A DNA stretch of 64,000 bases from a virus, in the IMG/VR virus record IMGVR_UViG_3300036852_000300, positions 22,417 through 86,416 of that record; one strand, 5' to 3'. The position numbers were made by a program, and so were the translations under genes. Below the pieces are notes generated by a model that worked only from the letters and a program-made list of their open reading frames with translations, ran no database searches and was not told where the DNA came from. Below, piece after piece: positions 41,651 to 49,416 of this stretch (its first letter is position 1; every line of letters starts with the position of its first letter).

Positions 41651-42012
41651 GACGCGGCGCCTTCTGTCGACGTCGGGACGTCACACGAATCGGCGGCGTT
41701 CGGACACAGCGAAGTGGCGCGGTCGGCCTCGATTCGGTCGCGGGCTTCCAGGATGGCTATCGCCTGCTGGGCGTTCGCCAACCCCAGCTCCACGGTCTCC
41801 AGCCGCCGCTGGTGCTCGCTGCTGTACGCGACCGCCAGGTCCCCCAGCAGCCGCTCAATCTCCTCGCGGACCAGCCGGGCAGAGAAGATGTCGTCGGTGA
41901 TCTCGCGGATCGCGGCGCCCCAGCCCGGTCGCTGCCGGGCCAGCTCGACCAGCGCTAGCAGGATGATCTGGCGCTGTTCTTCGGTCAGGGTGTAGACGAC
42001 CATCGGCATCAT
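41647..42012 (-). CDS. Unknown helical protein
   Basis: A 121-residue protein; start chosen at ATG 42012, overlapping the upstream stop. Helical and coiled-coil in the middle (REEIERLLGDLAVAYSSEHQ); C-terminus has CPNAADSCDVPTSTEG. Unrecognised. Confidence 0.68.
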   Translation of the reverse strand: MMPMVVYTLTEEQRQIILLALVELARQRPGWGAAIREITDDIFSARLVREEIERLLGDLAVAYSSEHQRRLETVELGLANAQQAIAILEARDRIEADRATSLCPNAADSCDVPTSTEGAAS

Positions 42013-42515
42013 GTCTCCGGCTTCTCCAGCCAGACCCGGCCCCGGGGGTCGATGTAGGTTCCGAACCTTCGCTGATCGACCGTCGGCCCGGTGTACGCTT
42101 CCCAGCCACCCCGGGGTAGCTGCCACAGTGGTGTTTCCCGGGCGGCCATCGCCACGTCGTCGGGGACGTCGCTTGCGATGGTCGCGGTCGGCACGACCCC
42201 GTCCCATTCCAGCGGGCTGTGAATCCAGGCGAACGGCCCCATGAAGCCGGCGACGTCCAACAGCTCAAGGTAGTTGCCGTCGGCCCAGGGGTCGCGCCTG
42301 ACATACCGGACGCCCTCACCGAACAGATCCAGCAAGGTCGACCCGGTCCGGTGCTCGCAGGTCTTCGGCAGGGTCCGGTCGTCGGTTCCGCAGCAGGGGC
42401 AGTAGCGGTTGATGATGTCGACGGGATGGTGACTCTCGCGCAGGCACCAGGCGCAGCGGTAGTACGGGCTGTCCCCTCCGGGGCGGGAATATCGACGCTG
42501 TCGACATCGTCCCAT
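42009..42515 (-). CDS. Unknown protein with zinc-finger-like start
   Basis: A 168-residue protein. CAWC then CPCCG 20 residues later, plus a further CEH, indicate a zinc site. Later TIASDVPDDVAMAARET contains the recurring DVP motif also seen in the 49918 product. Unrecognised. Confidence 0.7.
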   Translation of the reverse strand: MGRCRQRRYSRPGGDSPYYRCAWCLRESHHPVDIINRYCPCCGTDDRTLPKTCEHRTGSTLLDLFGEGVRYVRRDPWADGNYLELLDVAGFMGPFAWIHSPLEWDGVVPTATIASDVPDDVAMAARETPLWQLPRGGWEAYTGPTVDQRRFGTYIDPRGRVWLEKPET

Positions 42516-43141
42516 CAGTTCACCCGTCCGGTCCGCAGGTCGACCAGGTCAGCCTGGGCCAGGATGACCTGGCACAGCCCGACGGCGCCGCCCAGGTTAC
42601 CCAGGAGCCGACGCGCCGCGGCTGGGTCGGGGATCAACGGTCGCCAGGGGTTGTAGTTGGGGTCGACGGTGTGGATCACCGCCCCCTGCTCCTCCCAGTT
42701 CTCGTAGTCCTGCAAGGTCCGGGAGAGGCCGGGCGCGGCTTCGGGGTGGATGATCCAGCGGCGATCCAGGCGCTGGCCCCAGTTCGATTCGGCCATCACC
42801 CACAGCATGTCCATCCGCTGGCTGGGCGGTAGCTGGCTGGCCCGCAACTCGCCGCGCCGGAACTTGTCCTGGATCTCCTGGTCCTGTTCGACGTCGGCGT
42901 CCAGGTGCCCGACCCAGGCTTCAACGGCCAGCGCCACGTGGGTCGCCTTGGTGGCGATCGCCACTAGCTTCGCCGCCGTCGTGACGTTGACGTTCGGTAT
43001 GTTCAGGACGTGGGCGGCAACCCGCCCGTCCTTGCCCATCGTCCACATGAACGGGTAGATCAGCTCGTGCTCTTTGGCGATCCCCTGGGCCATCGTGGTG
43101 CAGGCGTCAAACAGGTTCGTCAGCTTCTGATTCATCGACAT
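42515..43141 (-). CDS. Unknown 208-residue protein
   Basis: Start chosen at ATG 43141. The first half is helical (AKLVAIATKATHVALAVEAW), the second contains an acidic helix (DADVEQDQEIQDKFRRG) and NYNPWRPLIPD. No family recognised. It overlaps the next upstream gene by 35 bases. Confidence 0.7.
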   Translation of the reverse strand: MSMNQKLTNLFDACTTMAQGIAKEHELIYPFMWTMGKDGRVAAHVLNIPNVNVTTAAKLVAIATKATHVALAVEAWVGHLDADVEQDQEIQDKFRRGELRASQLPPSQRMDMLWVMAESNWGQRLDRRWIIHPEAAPGLSRTLQDYENWEEQGAVIHTVDPNYNPWRPLIPDPAAARRLLGNLGGAVGLCQVILAQADLVDLRTGRVN

Positions 43142-43769
43142 GGTGACCCTCTTGCGTGACCCGCTGGGGACGTCCCACGAACGCCCAGCGGTAGAACAGG
43201 ACGGTTGGGACGTCCCAACCGACCAGCGCCAGCGGCCAGTAGACGTCCCAGCGGGGGTGCCGGGGGTCGCCCCAGGCTCGCAGGCCCCGGGGTGTGACTT
43301 CAAAGCCGTCGTAGCCGTCGGCTGCCGCCGCTTCGTGGTCGATCTCCGGCATCTTCGGGACCGACCAGGACGCCCGATCGGACAGCAGCGACCTGACCCC
43401 GCGCCCGGCCAGGAAGTCAGACGGGTAGCGGTCATAGGCGTCGGCCAGGTCGTCGCTGCTGTCGATCGTCAGCAGGCGGACGCCAGGCGCCCGCAGGCGC
43501 CAGATCGCGGCCCGGGGGTCCCGAGAGCCGATCTCGCGCACGTACGGCCCATGAGAGGCCCAGGGGCTGTGTCCGGGCCATCTGGGGTCCTCGCGGCAGG
43601 TGTAGATGCCGCCGATCGTCTTGCCGACCGCCCGAGAGGGCCGCCCGATCAGGCCGTCCGGGATGCCGTCGCGGATCTCGCTGACCGTCGGCTGGGTCGC
43701 CCGGTAGAAGCGGCGCTTCTCCGGACGCAGGCCCTGGAACAGGACGGTGATATCCTGGCGGTCAGTCAT
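43107..43769 (-). CDS. Unknown 220-residue protein
   Basis: Start chosen at ATG 43769. Mixed alpha/beta with WDVYWPLALVGWDVPTVLFY near the end, and GGGACGTCCC palindromes (43167, 43207) inside the gene. Pattern TIGGIYTCREDPRWPG is notable but unrecognised. Confidence 0.7.
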   Translation of the reverse strand: MTDRQDITVLFQGLRPEKRRFYRATQPTVSEIRDGIPDGLIGRPSRAVGKTIGGIYTCREDPRWPGHSPWASHGPYVREIGSRDPRAAIWRLRAPGVRLLTIDSSDDLADAYDRYPSDFLAGRGVRSLLSDRASWSVPKMPEIDHEAAAADGYDGFEVTPRGLRAWGDPRHPRWDVYWPLALVGWDVPTVLFYRWAFVGRPQRVTQEGHHVDESEADEPV

Positions 43770-43956
43770 GGGGCCGCCCGGCCGCCGGCACAGGACCTGG
43801 TCGCGGGTCAGTTCGACGGTACACCTCAAGTGCCTCAACGGTCGTCGTCCAGATCGGGCCGATCCGTTTACCGGCTAGCTTGCCGGTCCGGATCAGGCGG
43901 GCCAGGTGGGTGATCGAGTAGCCGGTCAAGCCGGCAGCCTCTTTGATCGTGATCAC
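43762..43956 (-). CDS. Excisionase-like HTH protein (MerR/HTH_17 type)
   Basis: A 64-residue protein. MITIKEAAGLTGYSITHLAR LIRTGKLAG is the typical HTH_17 layout of excisionases and small phage regulators, with a basic wing (KRIGPIWTTTVEALEVYRR). No integrase is present nearby, so it may regulate transcription. Confidence 0.75.
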   Translation of the reverse strand: MITIKEAAGLTGYSITHLARLIRTGKLAGKRIGPIWTTTVEALEVYRRTDPRPGPVPAAGRPHD

Positions 43957-44192
43957 GACGTCGATCTCGGCGGGATGCAGGCGACGACCGTCCCCCGGCT
44001 GACCCGCCGGGTGTCGCCGCTGTCCAACCGGATGTCCAGGCTCCGTTCGTTCGGGACGACGACGGTCGCCCAGGTGTGGTCCAGCCGCCTCGGGATGCCG
44101 ACGCCGCGCCGGTACGCCAGCAGAACCCGGTCACCCGGGGCGATGATCCAGTCTTCGGCAACCGCCCGCTGGCGCGCGGGCCTACCGGTCAT
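43953..44192 (-). CDS. Unknown 79-residue protein
   Basis: ATGA overlap with the HTH_17 gene. GDRVLLAYRRGVGIPRR and DIRLDSGDTRRVSRGTVVAC suggest a small SH3-like barrel. Unrecognised. Confidence 0.65.
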   Translation of the reverse strand: MTGRPARQRAVAEDWIIAPGDRVLLAYRRGVGIPRRLDHTWATVVVPNERSLDIRLDSGDTRRVSRGTVVACIPPRSTS

Positions 44193-44547
44193 CGGCCTGA
44201 TGGTCGTGCTGCCGGCGAAGATCGGCCAGCTTCGCCCGCTCGCGGTCGGTCAGCCCGACCGGTCCATCCCCGTCAACCTGAATCGCCGGTGACCCGGTCG
44301 CGATCAGCCAGCGCGAGACCAGGTCGGAGATCACCAGCTCTTGCGGCGGGTAGCCGTCTCGCAGCAGTAGTAGCCGGGTGCCACCGGGTCCCAGCGCCAG
44401 GTGGAACGGCATCCGGGGGCCATCCCCCGGCCAGTCGGCCGGGGCCTTCGCCTCGCCGTAGCAGATGATCCGGTGGCCGTCGATCAGGTGGGTCAGGTGC
44501 GGATCGAGCTCCCGGATCGGGACCGGTAGGTCGCGGTACTCTCCCAT
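44182..44547 (-). CDS. Unknown 121-residue protein
   Basis: Start chosen at ATG 44547 with AAAGG seven bases upstream; a longer frame starts at 44562. Mixed fold, LALGPGGTRLLLLRDGYPPQ in the middle. Unrecognised. Confidence 0.66.
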   Translation of the reverse strand: MGEYRDLPVPIRELDPHLTHLIDGHRIICYGEAKAPADWPGDGPRMPFHLALGPGGTRLLLLRDGYPPQELVISDLVSRWLIATGSPAIQVDGDGPVGLTDRERAKLADLRRQHDHQADDR

Positions 44548-44548
44548 G

Positions 44549-45178
44549 CTATGGCCTTTCATCAGGGGGGTTGAGAACGGCCCTAGGGGTTGTTCCATCA
44601 TCGTCCACGATCGCCAGGTGACGGGTCCTGGCGTAGGTCGCGTTGTCGTGCGCCAACTGCTGGCGCAGCCCGTCGTCGTCCATGCTGGACGCGAACATCG
44701 CAAGCGACGTCGTCCCGGGGGTGTCCCACTCCAGCGGCTGGGACGTCCCGATCTCGAACTGGGCCAGCAGGCTGTCGGCGATCGCCGACAGCACCAGGTC
44801 CTGGGCTTCAAAATGCTCGCGGTCGCCCGGCCGCAGCTTGCGGTGGGGCTCGCCAGGGTCGTCGGTCAGCTTGTGGTCTCTAAAGGCGGCGTACCACAGG
44901 CGGACCGCCATGATGTGGGTGCACGCCTGCTCCGGCGAGCGCCGCAGGAACTGCCAGCGCTCGCAGCTACAGGCCAGCAGGTCGGTGTAGTGGGACCCGG
45001 AGTCGCCGGGCACGATCCAGAATGGGGCGCCGGTGTCTCTGCGCTGGCCCCGGACCCAGGACTGGCGATACGACAGCAGCCGGCGGGGCTTGCTCCGGGT
45101 GTCGGTCGGCCAGCGCCGTCGGTTCGCCTTGACGCCCGACCCGCCGCTGCTCGACACTGTGGTTGCCTGATCAGCCAT
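44549..45178 (-). CDS. SWIM-type zinc finger protein
   Basis: A 209-residue protein. CSCERWQFLRRSPEQACTHI fits the CxC...CxH SWIM finger, used for nucleic-acid or protein contacts. Start chosen at ATG 45178, preceded by CTGAGAGGAG. The C-terminal 100 residues are helical. Function unknown. Confidence 0.76.
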   Translation of the reverse strand: MADQATTVSSSGGSGVKANRRRWPTDTRSKPRRLLSYRQSWVRGQRRDTGAPFWIVPGDSGSHYTDLLACSCERWQFLRRSPEQACTHIMAVRLWYAAFRDHKLTDDPGEPHRKLRPGDREHFEAQDLVLSAIADSLLAQFEIGTSQPLEWDTPGTTSLAMFASSMDDDGLRQQLAHDNATYARTRHLAIVDDDGTTPRAVLNPPDERP

Positions 45179-45249
45179 GAAGACTCCTCTCAGGGTTTTG
45201 CAGGGTGACGGCACGGCTGCCTGGGGTGATGTCCCGGGCAGCCATTTTG

Positions 45250-45693
45250 TTACCCGGTGGCCGCCTGGTGGCGGTAGCGGGGGACCTTCGGTGGGCGGCC
45301 CATCCTGGGGCGCGGCCCCGGGGCCGGCAGGACGGCCGGGTCCCCGGCTTCGCGGTCGATCGCCTCCTGGGCCAGCTCCAGGTCGCGGTAGATCGTCCGC
45401 GCTGAGACCCCAAACTTGTCGGCCAGCACCTGGGCGTGGGCCTTGCTCTCTGGGTGCCCGTGCTGTTTGATGTGGGCGACCAGGCTGACCTGGCGGGCCA
45501 GGCGATCGGCGCCTCTCCGTTTGTACTGGGGGGTGCTCCGTTCAAGCGATCGCCGCTGGCCGGCCGGCACGCGGAAGATGTCGCGGCGGATCACGTACAG
45601 GATCGCGCCGATCGGGTCCTGGTTGCGGGACGCAGCCACCCGCTCTAGTTGGGCCATCTCGTCGTCGGTGAGGGTCAGGGTGATCTCCGGCAT
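45250..45693 (-). CDS. RHH plus HTH DNA-binding protein
   Basis: A 147-residue protein. The N-terminus EITLTLTDDEMAQLERVAAS is Arc-like; residues 87-112 (AQVLADKFGVSARTIYRDLE) are a DeoR-like HTH, followed by a basic tail. A double DNA-binding protein, probably a regulator. Preceded by CTGAGAGGAG. Confidence 0.74.
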   Translation of the reverse strand: MPEITLTLTDDEMAQLERVAASRNQDPIGAILYVIRRDIFRVPAGQRRSLERSTPQYKRRGADRLARQVSLVAHIKQHGHPESKAHAQVLADKFGVSARTIYRDLELAQEAIDREAGDPAVLPAPGPRPRMGRPPKVPRYRHQAATG

Positions 45694-45701
45694 GGCTCCT
45701 C

Positions 45702-46442
45702 TCAGGGATCGTGTCTGACCGATCGCCGTTCCGTGACGTCCGCTTCGTAGGCGGGGTGGTTCGGACCCAGCATCGGCCCCGATCGGGGGCGTTCAAGGAC
45801 CCGCACATCGTCCTCAACGCTGTATCCGAAGTCATAGCGCACCTGGGCGCGCATGGTCTCAGATTCGGCCAGGCGCTTCTGGTAGTTCTCGCCGTCGTCC
45901 AGACTTGGGGGATCGTTGTACCAGCGGTAGCCAACTCCTCTTATTGTTGCAAGATGTTGTGGCCTTAGTGGATCGATCTCCAGCTTTTGGCGGATGCTGC
46001 TGACCAGGACCCAGATGTGGCGGATGTACGGGCTGGCGTACCCCATCTGGGACCGCAGCATGTAGGCCGTGATCGGCCGGGCCGACGTCCCCCACAGGTG
46101 GTGGGCCATCTGCTGGTAGGTCAGGGTGCGCCGTTCGTTGCGCTGGAAGTAGCGCAGCAGCTTGAACTCCAGGTCCGTCAGCTCAGCACCTTCGCGGATC
46201 GTCTGTAAGGTGCGCTGCCGTCCGCGCTCAAGGCGGACGATCTCCACTGGGTCCAGGTAGTCGTCGGGCGCCAGGCCCCCAGTCCAGCGGGCGACGACGT
46301 CGGGCGTCAGCAGCGCCCGGTCTCGCTCGGGTAGCCGGGCCAGCGCCTGCTGGTCGCTCGGGACCAGCGCCCGCTCCGGGGTTCTGTCGAGATCGTCGTC
46401 TCGCCCCATCACTGCACCGTTCTGTCTGCTGGTCTGTTGCAC
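45702..46442 (-). CDS. OmpR/PhoB-type winged-helix regulator
   Basis: A 246-residue protein; start chosen at GTG 46442 because AAGGAG lies five bases upstream. The middle holds an OmpR-type DNA-binding domain: LTDLEFKLLRYFQRNERRTL, then PYIRHIWVLVSSIRQKL and TIRGVGYRWY. There is no receiver domain, so it is an orphan regulator. A CRP-like site overlaps its probable promoter. Part of the conserved wing (45930-45970) uses unusually AT-rich codons. Confidence 0.8.
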   Translation of the reverse strand: MQQTSRQNGAVMGRDDDLDRTPERALVPSDQQALARLPERDRALLTPDVVARWTGGLAPDDYLDPVEIVRLERGRQRTLQTIREGAELTDLEFKLLRYFQRNERRTLTYQQMAHHLWGTSARPITAYMLRSQMGYASPYIRHIWVLVSSIRQKLEIDPLRPQHLATIRGVGYRWYNDPPSLDDGENYQKRLAESETMRAQVRYDFGYSVEDDVRVLERPRSGPMLGPNHPAYEADVTERRSVRHDP

Positions 46443-46571
46443 AGTCGCTCCTTCGTGCCCGTTCGTCGGCGCTACGCGCAGATCACTCCAACCCTCCGCG
46501 CATAGTACCGCGTTTCGGCTCGCGATGTGAGCTAGTTCACAATTATCGACCAGCATAACGGCCTGAACGGG
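46443..46571 (-). promoter_or_regulatory. Promoter region with CRP-like site 3
   Basis: On the minus strand TGTGAACTAGCTCACA (46526-46541) is followed 18 bases later by TACTAT (46502-46507), a fair -10. The palindrome centre is about 38 bases upstream of the expected start, close to the class II CRP activation spacing. Drives the OmpR-type gene. Confidence 0.65.
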
Positions 46572-46964
46572 CTATCGGCGGGCGGTGGGCGGGGTGGTCC
46601 CGGGCAGGTAGGCGACCGCCGGCCCGGTCTTGTACCGGAAGAAGTTCTCGAAGATCGTCCGGGTGACCCCCAGCAACACCCCGTGGTCGGTCGGGTGCAG
46701 GCGGGACCAGCGGTTCAGCAGGCCCTTGACGTCGTGGGCGGTGACCATCGGCGCGCACATGGCGCAGGTGGCCCAGCCGTCGTCGGCGAACTCCTGGACC
46801 CGCGTGCCCAAGCCCGGCACGACGATCGCCATCGTGAACTCGCGGGCCGGGAACACGAAACAGGGGTACGGCTCGTTACAGAAGTCACAGCAGGGGTGGG
46901 CGCGATCGTCGGCCGTCTGTTCGGCGTAGATCCAGCCTTCAGGCAGGTAGTCGGGTCGCGGCAT
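46572..46964 (-). CDS. Unknown protein with Cys clusters
   Basis: A 130-residue protein. CCDFCNEPYPC and CAMC are four-Cys type zinc ligands, and FPAREFTMAIV is conserved-looking. Probably a small zinc protein of phages; unrecognised. Confidence 0.72.
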   Translation of the reverse strand: MPRPDYLPEGWIYAEQTADDRAHPCCDFCNEPYPCFVFPAREFTMAIVVPGLGTRVQEFADDGWATCAMCAPMVTAHDVKGLLNRWSRLHPTDHGVLLGVTRTIFENFFRYKTGPAVAYLPGTTPPTARR

Positions 46965-47161
46965 CAGGCGGTCCTCCGCATCGGGTGCAGGGTCGCGATC
47001 ATCTCCTGGAGACGGGCGACGTCGCCGGCGTAGGCCGGCCCCAGGCGCCGGGCCTGGTCGTAGGCGGCGGCCAGTTCGTTCTCGGCCCGGGTCAGCGTTT
47101 CGTGGTACAGCGCCCGATCGTCGGTGGGCGGCATGTCGCGGTAGTGGTCAGGGTGTGGCAT
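46964..47161 (-). CDS. Unknown 65-residue helical protein
   Basis: Start chosen at ATG 47161, six bases after the conserved leader CTGAGAGGAG; GTG 47164 is the alternative. All helical (LTRAENELAAAYDQARRLG). Unrecognised. Confidence 0.68.
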   Translation of the reverse strand: MPHPDHYRDMPPTDDRALYHETLTRAENELAAAYDQARRLGPAYAGDVARLQEMIATLHPMRRTA

Positions 47162-47211
47162 CACGGGCTCCTCTCAGGGTGCGTGACAGAAAGCGTGCAG
47201 CGGTCGGGCTC

Positions 47212-47589
47212 TCAACGCCACGCCTTGCGAGCCTTGCGCTTCTGGCGCTGGTCGTTACGCTTGTGACGCTTATGGCGAGTCCAGAATGGATGCTCCGGCG
47301 GCATGACGATGTAGTCTCGGTTCTGGTGTCCCGCCCGCCCTGCCACTCTCAGTGGTGGCTCAGGCTTGATCCGGGTGCGGTAGGGAACATGGGGCGGCCA
47401 CAGGCAGATGTGCCGCCAGGTTACGGGAGTGTGAACGGTGCCGCCGGCCCTGGGTCGAAACTCGTATGACCCGTGGAACCAGAGCCAGCAGGACGGGCAA
47501 CGACGCTGCCCCCACCACTTGCTCCACCAGACCCGGTAGTCCCATCGCGGATTGCCGCTGGATCGTAGATTGTTCTGATGGCGGTTCAT
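47212..47589 (-). CDS. Unknown basic, Trp-rich protein
   Basis: A 125-residue protein, N-terminus aromatic with WWSKWWGQRRCPSCW, C-terminus very basic (RHKRHKRNDQRQKRKARKA). Likely nucleic-acid contacts. Start has CCGGAGCAAGG upstream. Unrecognised. Confidence 0.65.
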   Translation of the reverse strand: MNRHQNNLRSSGNPRWDYRVWWSKWWGQRRCPSCWLWFHGSYEFRPRAGGTVHTPVTWRHICLWPPHVPYRTRIKPEPPLRVAGRAGHQNRDYIVMPPEHPFWTRHKRHKRNDQRQKRKARKAWR

Positions 47590-47631
47590 CCTTGCTCCGG
47601 GTTACGGCCGTCTTCTCGGTGCATAAGTCGA

Positions 47632-48084
47632 TCACTCGGCGGGCGCCTGCTGCTCGTCTATGGCCTCGGTGGTGATTCGCACGGATGGAGACGCCAGCGC
47701 TCGCTCAATCTCCAGCAAGATGTCCGTGTGGTCGGCGGTATGGTTCAGCAGGGCCTCGTACTGGCGGCGCGAGATCTGGCAGGATGGGGTGAACCGGACG
47801 CCATAGTCGCCACTAGGGGTCGACGCGCGCCGATCCGTGCGGTAGTAGTAGCGGTTGTCGGTTTCGATCTCATCGACCGGGCACTGGCTGAGGGCGGCGG
47901 CGATGACGCCGGCGTCGTTCCTGGCGCCGTGATAGCTGACGACGGTCGCCTTCAGATCGACGCTGTACCCCAACGGTCCGTAGACCTGGATCGTGTGATC
48001 GGCTGCGTAGCCGTTGCTGGGTGTCAGTGGGTAGACCACGTTGGTGACCCGAATGAAGTGATGCCCACGATCATTGAACGCCAT
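47632..48084 (-). CDS. Unknown 150-residue protein
   Basis: Beta-rich N-terminal half (DHTIQVYGPLGYSVDLKATV) and helical end. Preceded by the conserved leader CTGAGAGGAG. Unrecognised. Confidence 0.7.
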   Translation of the reverse strand: MAFNDRGHHFIRVTNVVYPLTPSNGYAADHTIQVYGPLGYSVDLKATVVSYHGARNDAGVIAAALSQCPVDEIETDNRYYYRTDRRASTPSGDYGVRFTPSCQISRRQYEALLNHTADHTDILLEIERALASPSVRITTEAIDEQQAPAE

Positions 48085-48111
48085 CTCGACTGCTCCTCTC
48101 AGGTGTGGGGG

Positions 48112-48615
48112 TCAGCCCTGTTCGTCGCCGGACAGGGCGCTTGAGACCATCCCGGCGACCGCGTCGGCGATCGCTTCGATCTCGGTCAGGTAGACCCGCC
48201 CGTCGTCGGTGTTCAGTGTGGTGTCCCAGGGCCGCTGGATCGCCCAGCGGGGGCCGTCGGCGGTCTCGAACCGGTTGACCAGCCAGGACCCGGCCGGATT
48301 CATGTCGCTGTCGATCTCGCAGCCGTCCTCCTCCCGGAACACGTTCCAGGACAGCATGTGGCCGACCGGGCCGACCGCCATGTGCTCAGCCGTCGTTTCG
48401 GTCAGCGCCTTCTGGCGGGCCTGGCACAGCAGGATGGTCTGATCGGGGTCGACGTGGGTCTGGTAAACCAGGTGGCCGCCGTCGATCCCGATCCGGCCCC
48501 GGACCCAGAACAGCAGATCGGCCTTGTAGCCGCCGGTCGATCGCGATCGGCGGATGCAGGGGGAACAGGTGACAGAAGACGTGCGGGTGTAGAAGCTCCG
48601 GTAGGGGGCGGTCAC
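48112..48615 (-). CDS. Unknown 167-residue protein
   Basis: Start chosen at GTG 48615, close after CTGAGAGGAG; the longer frame upstream is a shadow. CSPCIRR at the N-terminus and QTILLCQARQKALTETTAEH in the middle. Unrecognised. Confidence 0.68.
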   Translation of the reverse strand: MTAPYRSFYTRTSSVTCSPCIRRSRSTGGYKADLLFWVRGRIGIDGGHLVYQTHVDPDQTILLCQARQKALTETTAEHMAVGPVGHMLSWNVFREEDGCEIDSDMNPAGSWLVNRFETADGPRWAIQRPWDTTLNTDDGRVYLTEIEAIADAVAGMVSSALSGDEQG

Positions 48616-48625
48616 ATCGCTCCTC

Positions 48626-48961
48626 TCAGGGCCGCCGCCGTCGGCGGGGCGGGTACACGATCGGCGCGTCCGGTTCGTGCCCGTAGTTCGTTGCCCACCA
48701 GTCCCGCAGGGTCCTGGTGACCATCCCCAGGGCGCCAACGTCGCCGGTCGGAAACTCGGTCCACTTGTACAGGTACACCCCCTGGACGCAGCCGTACTGG
48801 CCGAAGGTGACCTGGGCTTGCTGGGCCTGGTGCTCGGTGTTCACGCTGAACACCGGCAGGCCCGGGAAGCCTTTGATCAGGGTCTGACCCGGCGACCGCC
48901 AGGTTATGACGCCCGACGCTCAAATGAGAAGCTGTACCGGGCGGTTCATGTCGTCGGTCAT
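48626..48961 (-). pseudogene. Gene interrupted by an in-frame TGA at codon 14
   Basis: ATG 48961 is coupled by ATGA to the HNH stop and starts MTDDMNRPVQLLI, then TGA (48920-48922), then the same frame runs on for 97 codons to 48626 with normal composition. The only later start is GTG 48853 with no ribosome binding site. Either a recently broken gene or read-through. The inactivation lies next to an HNH insertion. Product unrecognised. Confidence 0.65.
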
Positions 48962-49416
48962 GCGTGCGTGATCTCCTCCGTGATTGGTGGGAATAGCTGG
49001 CCAGTCCGCAGCAGCGATCGTTTCCGGGCGCGGTATCGCTGCTGCTTGTCGGTCATGCACTGTCGACAGCGGCGATAGCCATCGCCGGTACGAGTGTTCC
49101 CAGTATCGAACGGGTGGTCGTTGGGACAGTGGGTGTTCTGCTGCTTGAAATGCCGCCCCTTCGCGGCCATGTCACGGTTGTTGCCCGCTTTCGTCGTCTT
49201 GAACAGGTGTAGTGGCTGACGGCAGGGGCGGTTATCGCAGTGGTGGGCGATGACCAGGCCGTCCTCGATAGGGCCGAAGCACTCCTCCCACGTGTAGGAA
49301 TGGGCGGTGCGGTCCCCCAGGCGCGTGCGGACCCGGCCGTAGCCGGTGTCCTGGAAGACCGGGCCGACCCACTCCTCGCACGGCATGGATCGCCAGTCAG
49401 CAGCCGGGCTATCCAT
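48958..49416 (-). CDS. HNH endonuclease (second homing element)
   Basis: A 152-residue protein; start chosen at ATG 49416, which overlaps the host gene end. The nuclease core is TGYGRVRTRL, SYTWEECFG and LVIAHHCDNRPCRQPLHLFK, an HNH_3-type layout, with CRQCMTDKQQRYRARKR at the end. Its last 18 residues, LLRTGQLFPPITEEITHA, repeat the C-terminus of the host gene at 49409 and then keep the original junction (ATGA) to the next gene. It is fused in frame to this displaced tail. Confidence 0.88.
   Translation of the reverse strand: MDSPAADWRSMPCEEWVGPVFQDTGYGRVRTRLGDRTAHSYTWEECFGPIEDGLVIAHHCDNRPCRQPLHLFKTTKAGNNRDMAAKGRHFKQQNTHCPNDHPFDTGNTRTGDGYRRCRQCMTDKQQRYRARKRSLLRTGQLFPPITEEITHA
48988..49014 (-). 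repeat. Displaced 27-bp copy of the 49409 gene's 3' end
   Basis: Encodes LLRTGQLFP at the end of the HNH gene. It matches 49418-49444 (LLRTGKLFP) at 20 of 27 bases; six of seven changes are silent. Original gene end, now fused to the endonuclease. Confidence 0.78.

Noticed and set aside
46443-46556. Upstream ATG start (46556) for the OmpR-type gene
   Set aside because: It would put a promoter with a -10 box and CRP-like site inside the gene; GTG 46442 has a well-placed AAGGAG.
48920-48922. Selenocysteine at the in-frame TGA
   Set aside because: No SECIS-like hairpin directly after the codon was recognised and there are no selenoprotein genes in the window; broken gene or read-through is simpler.
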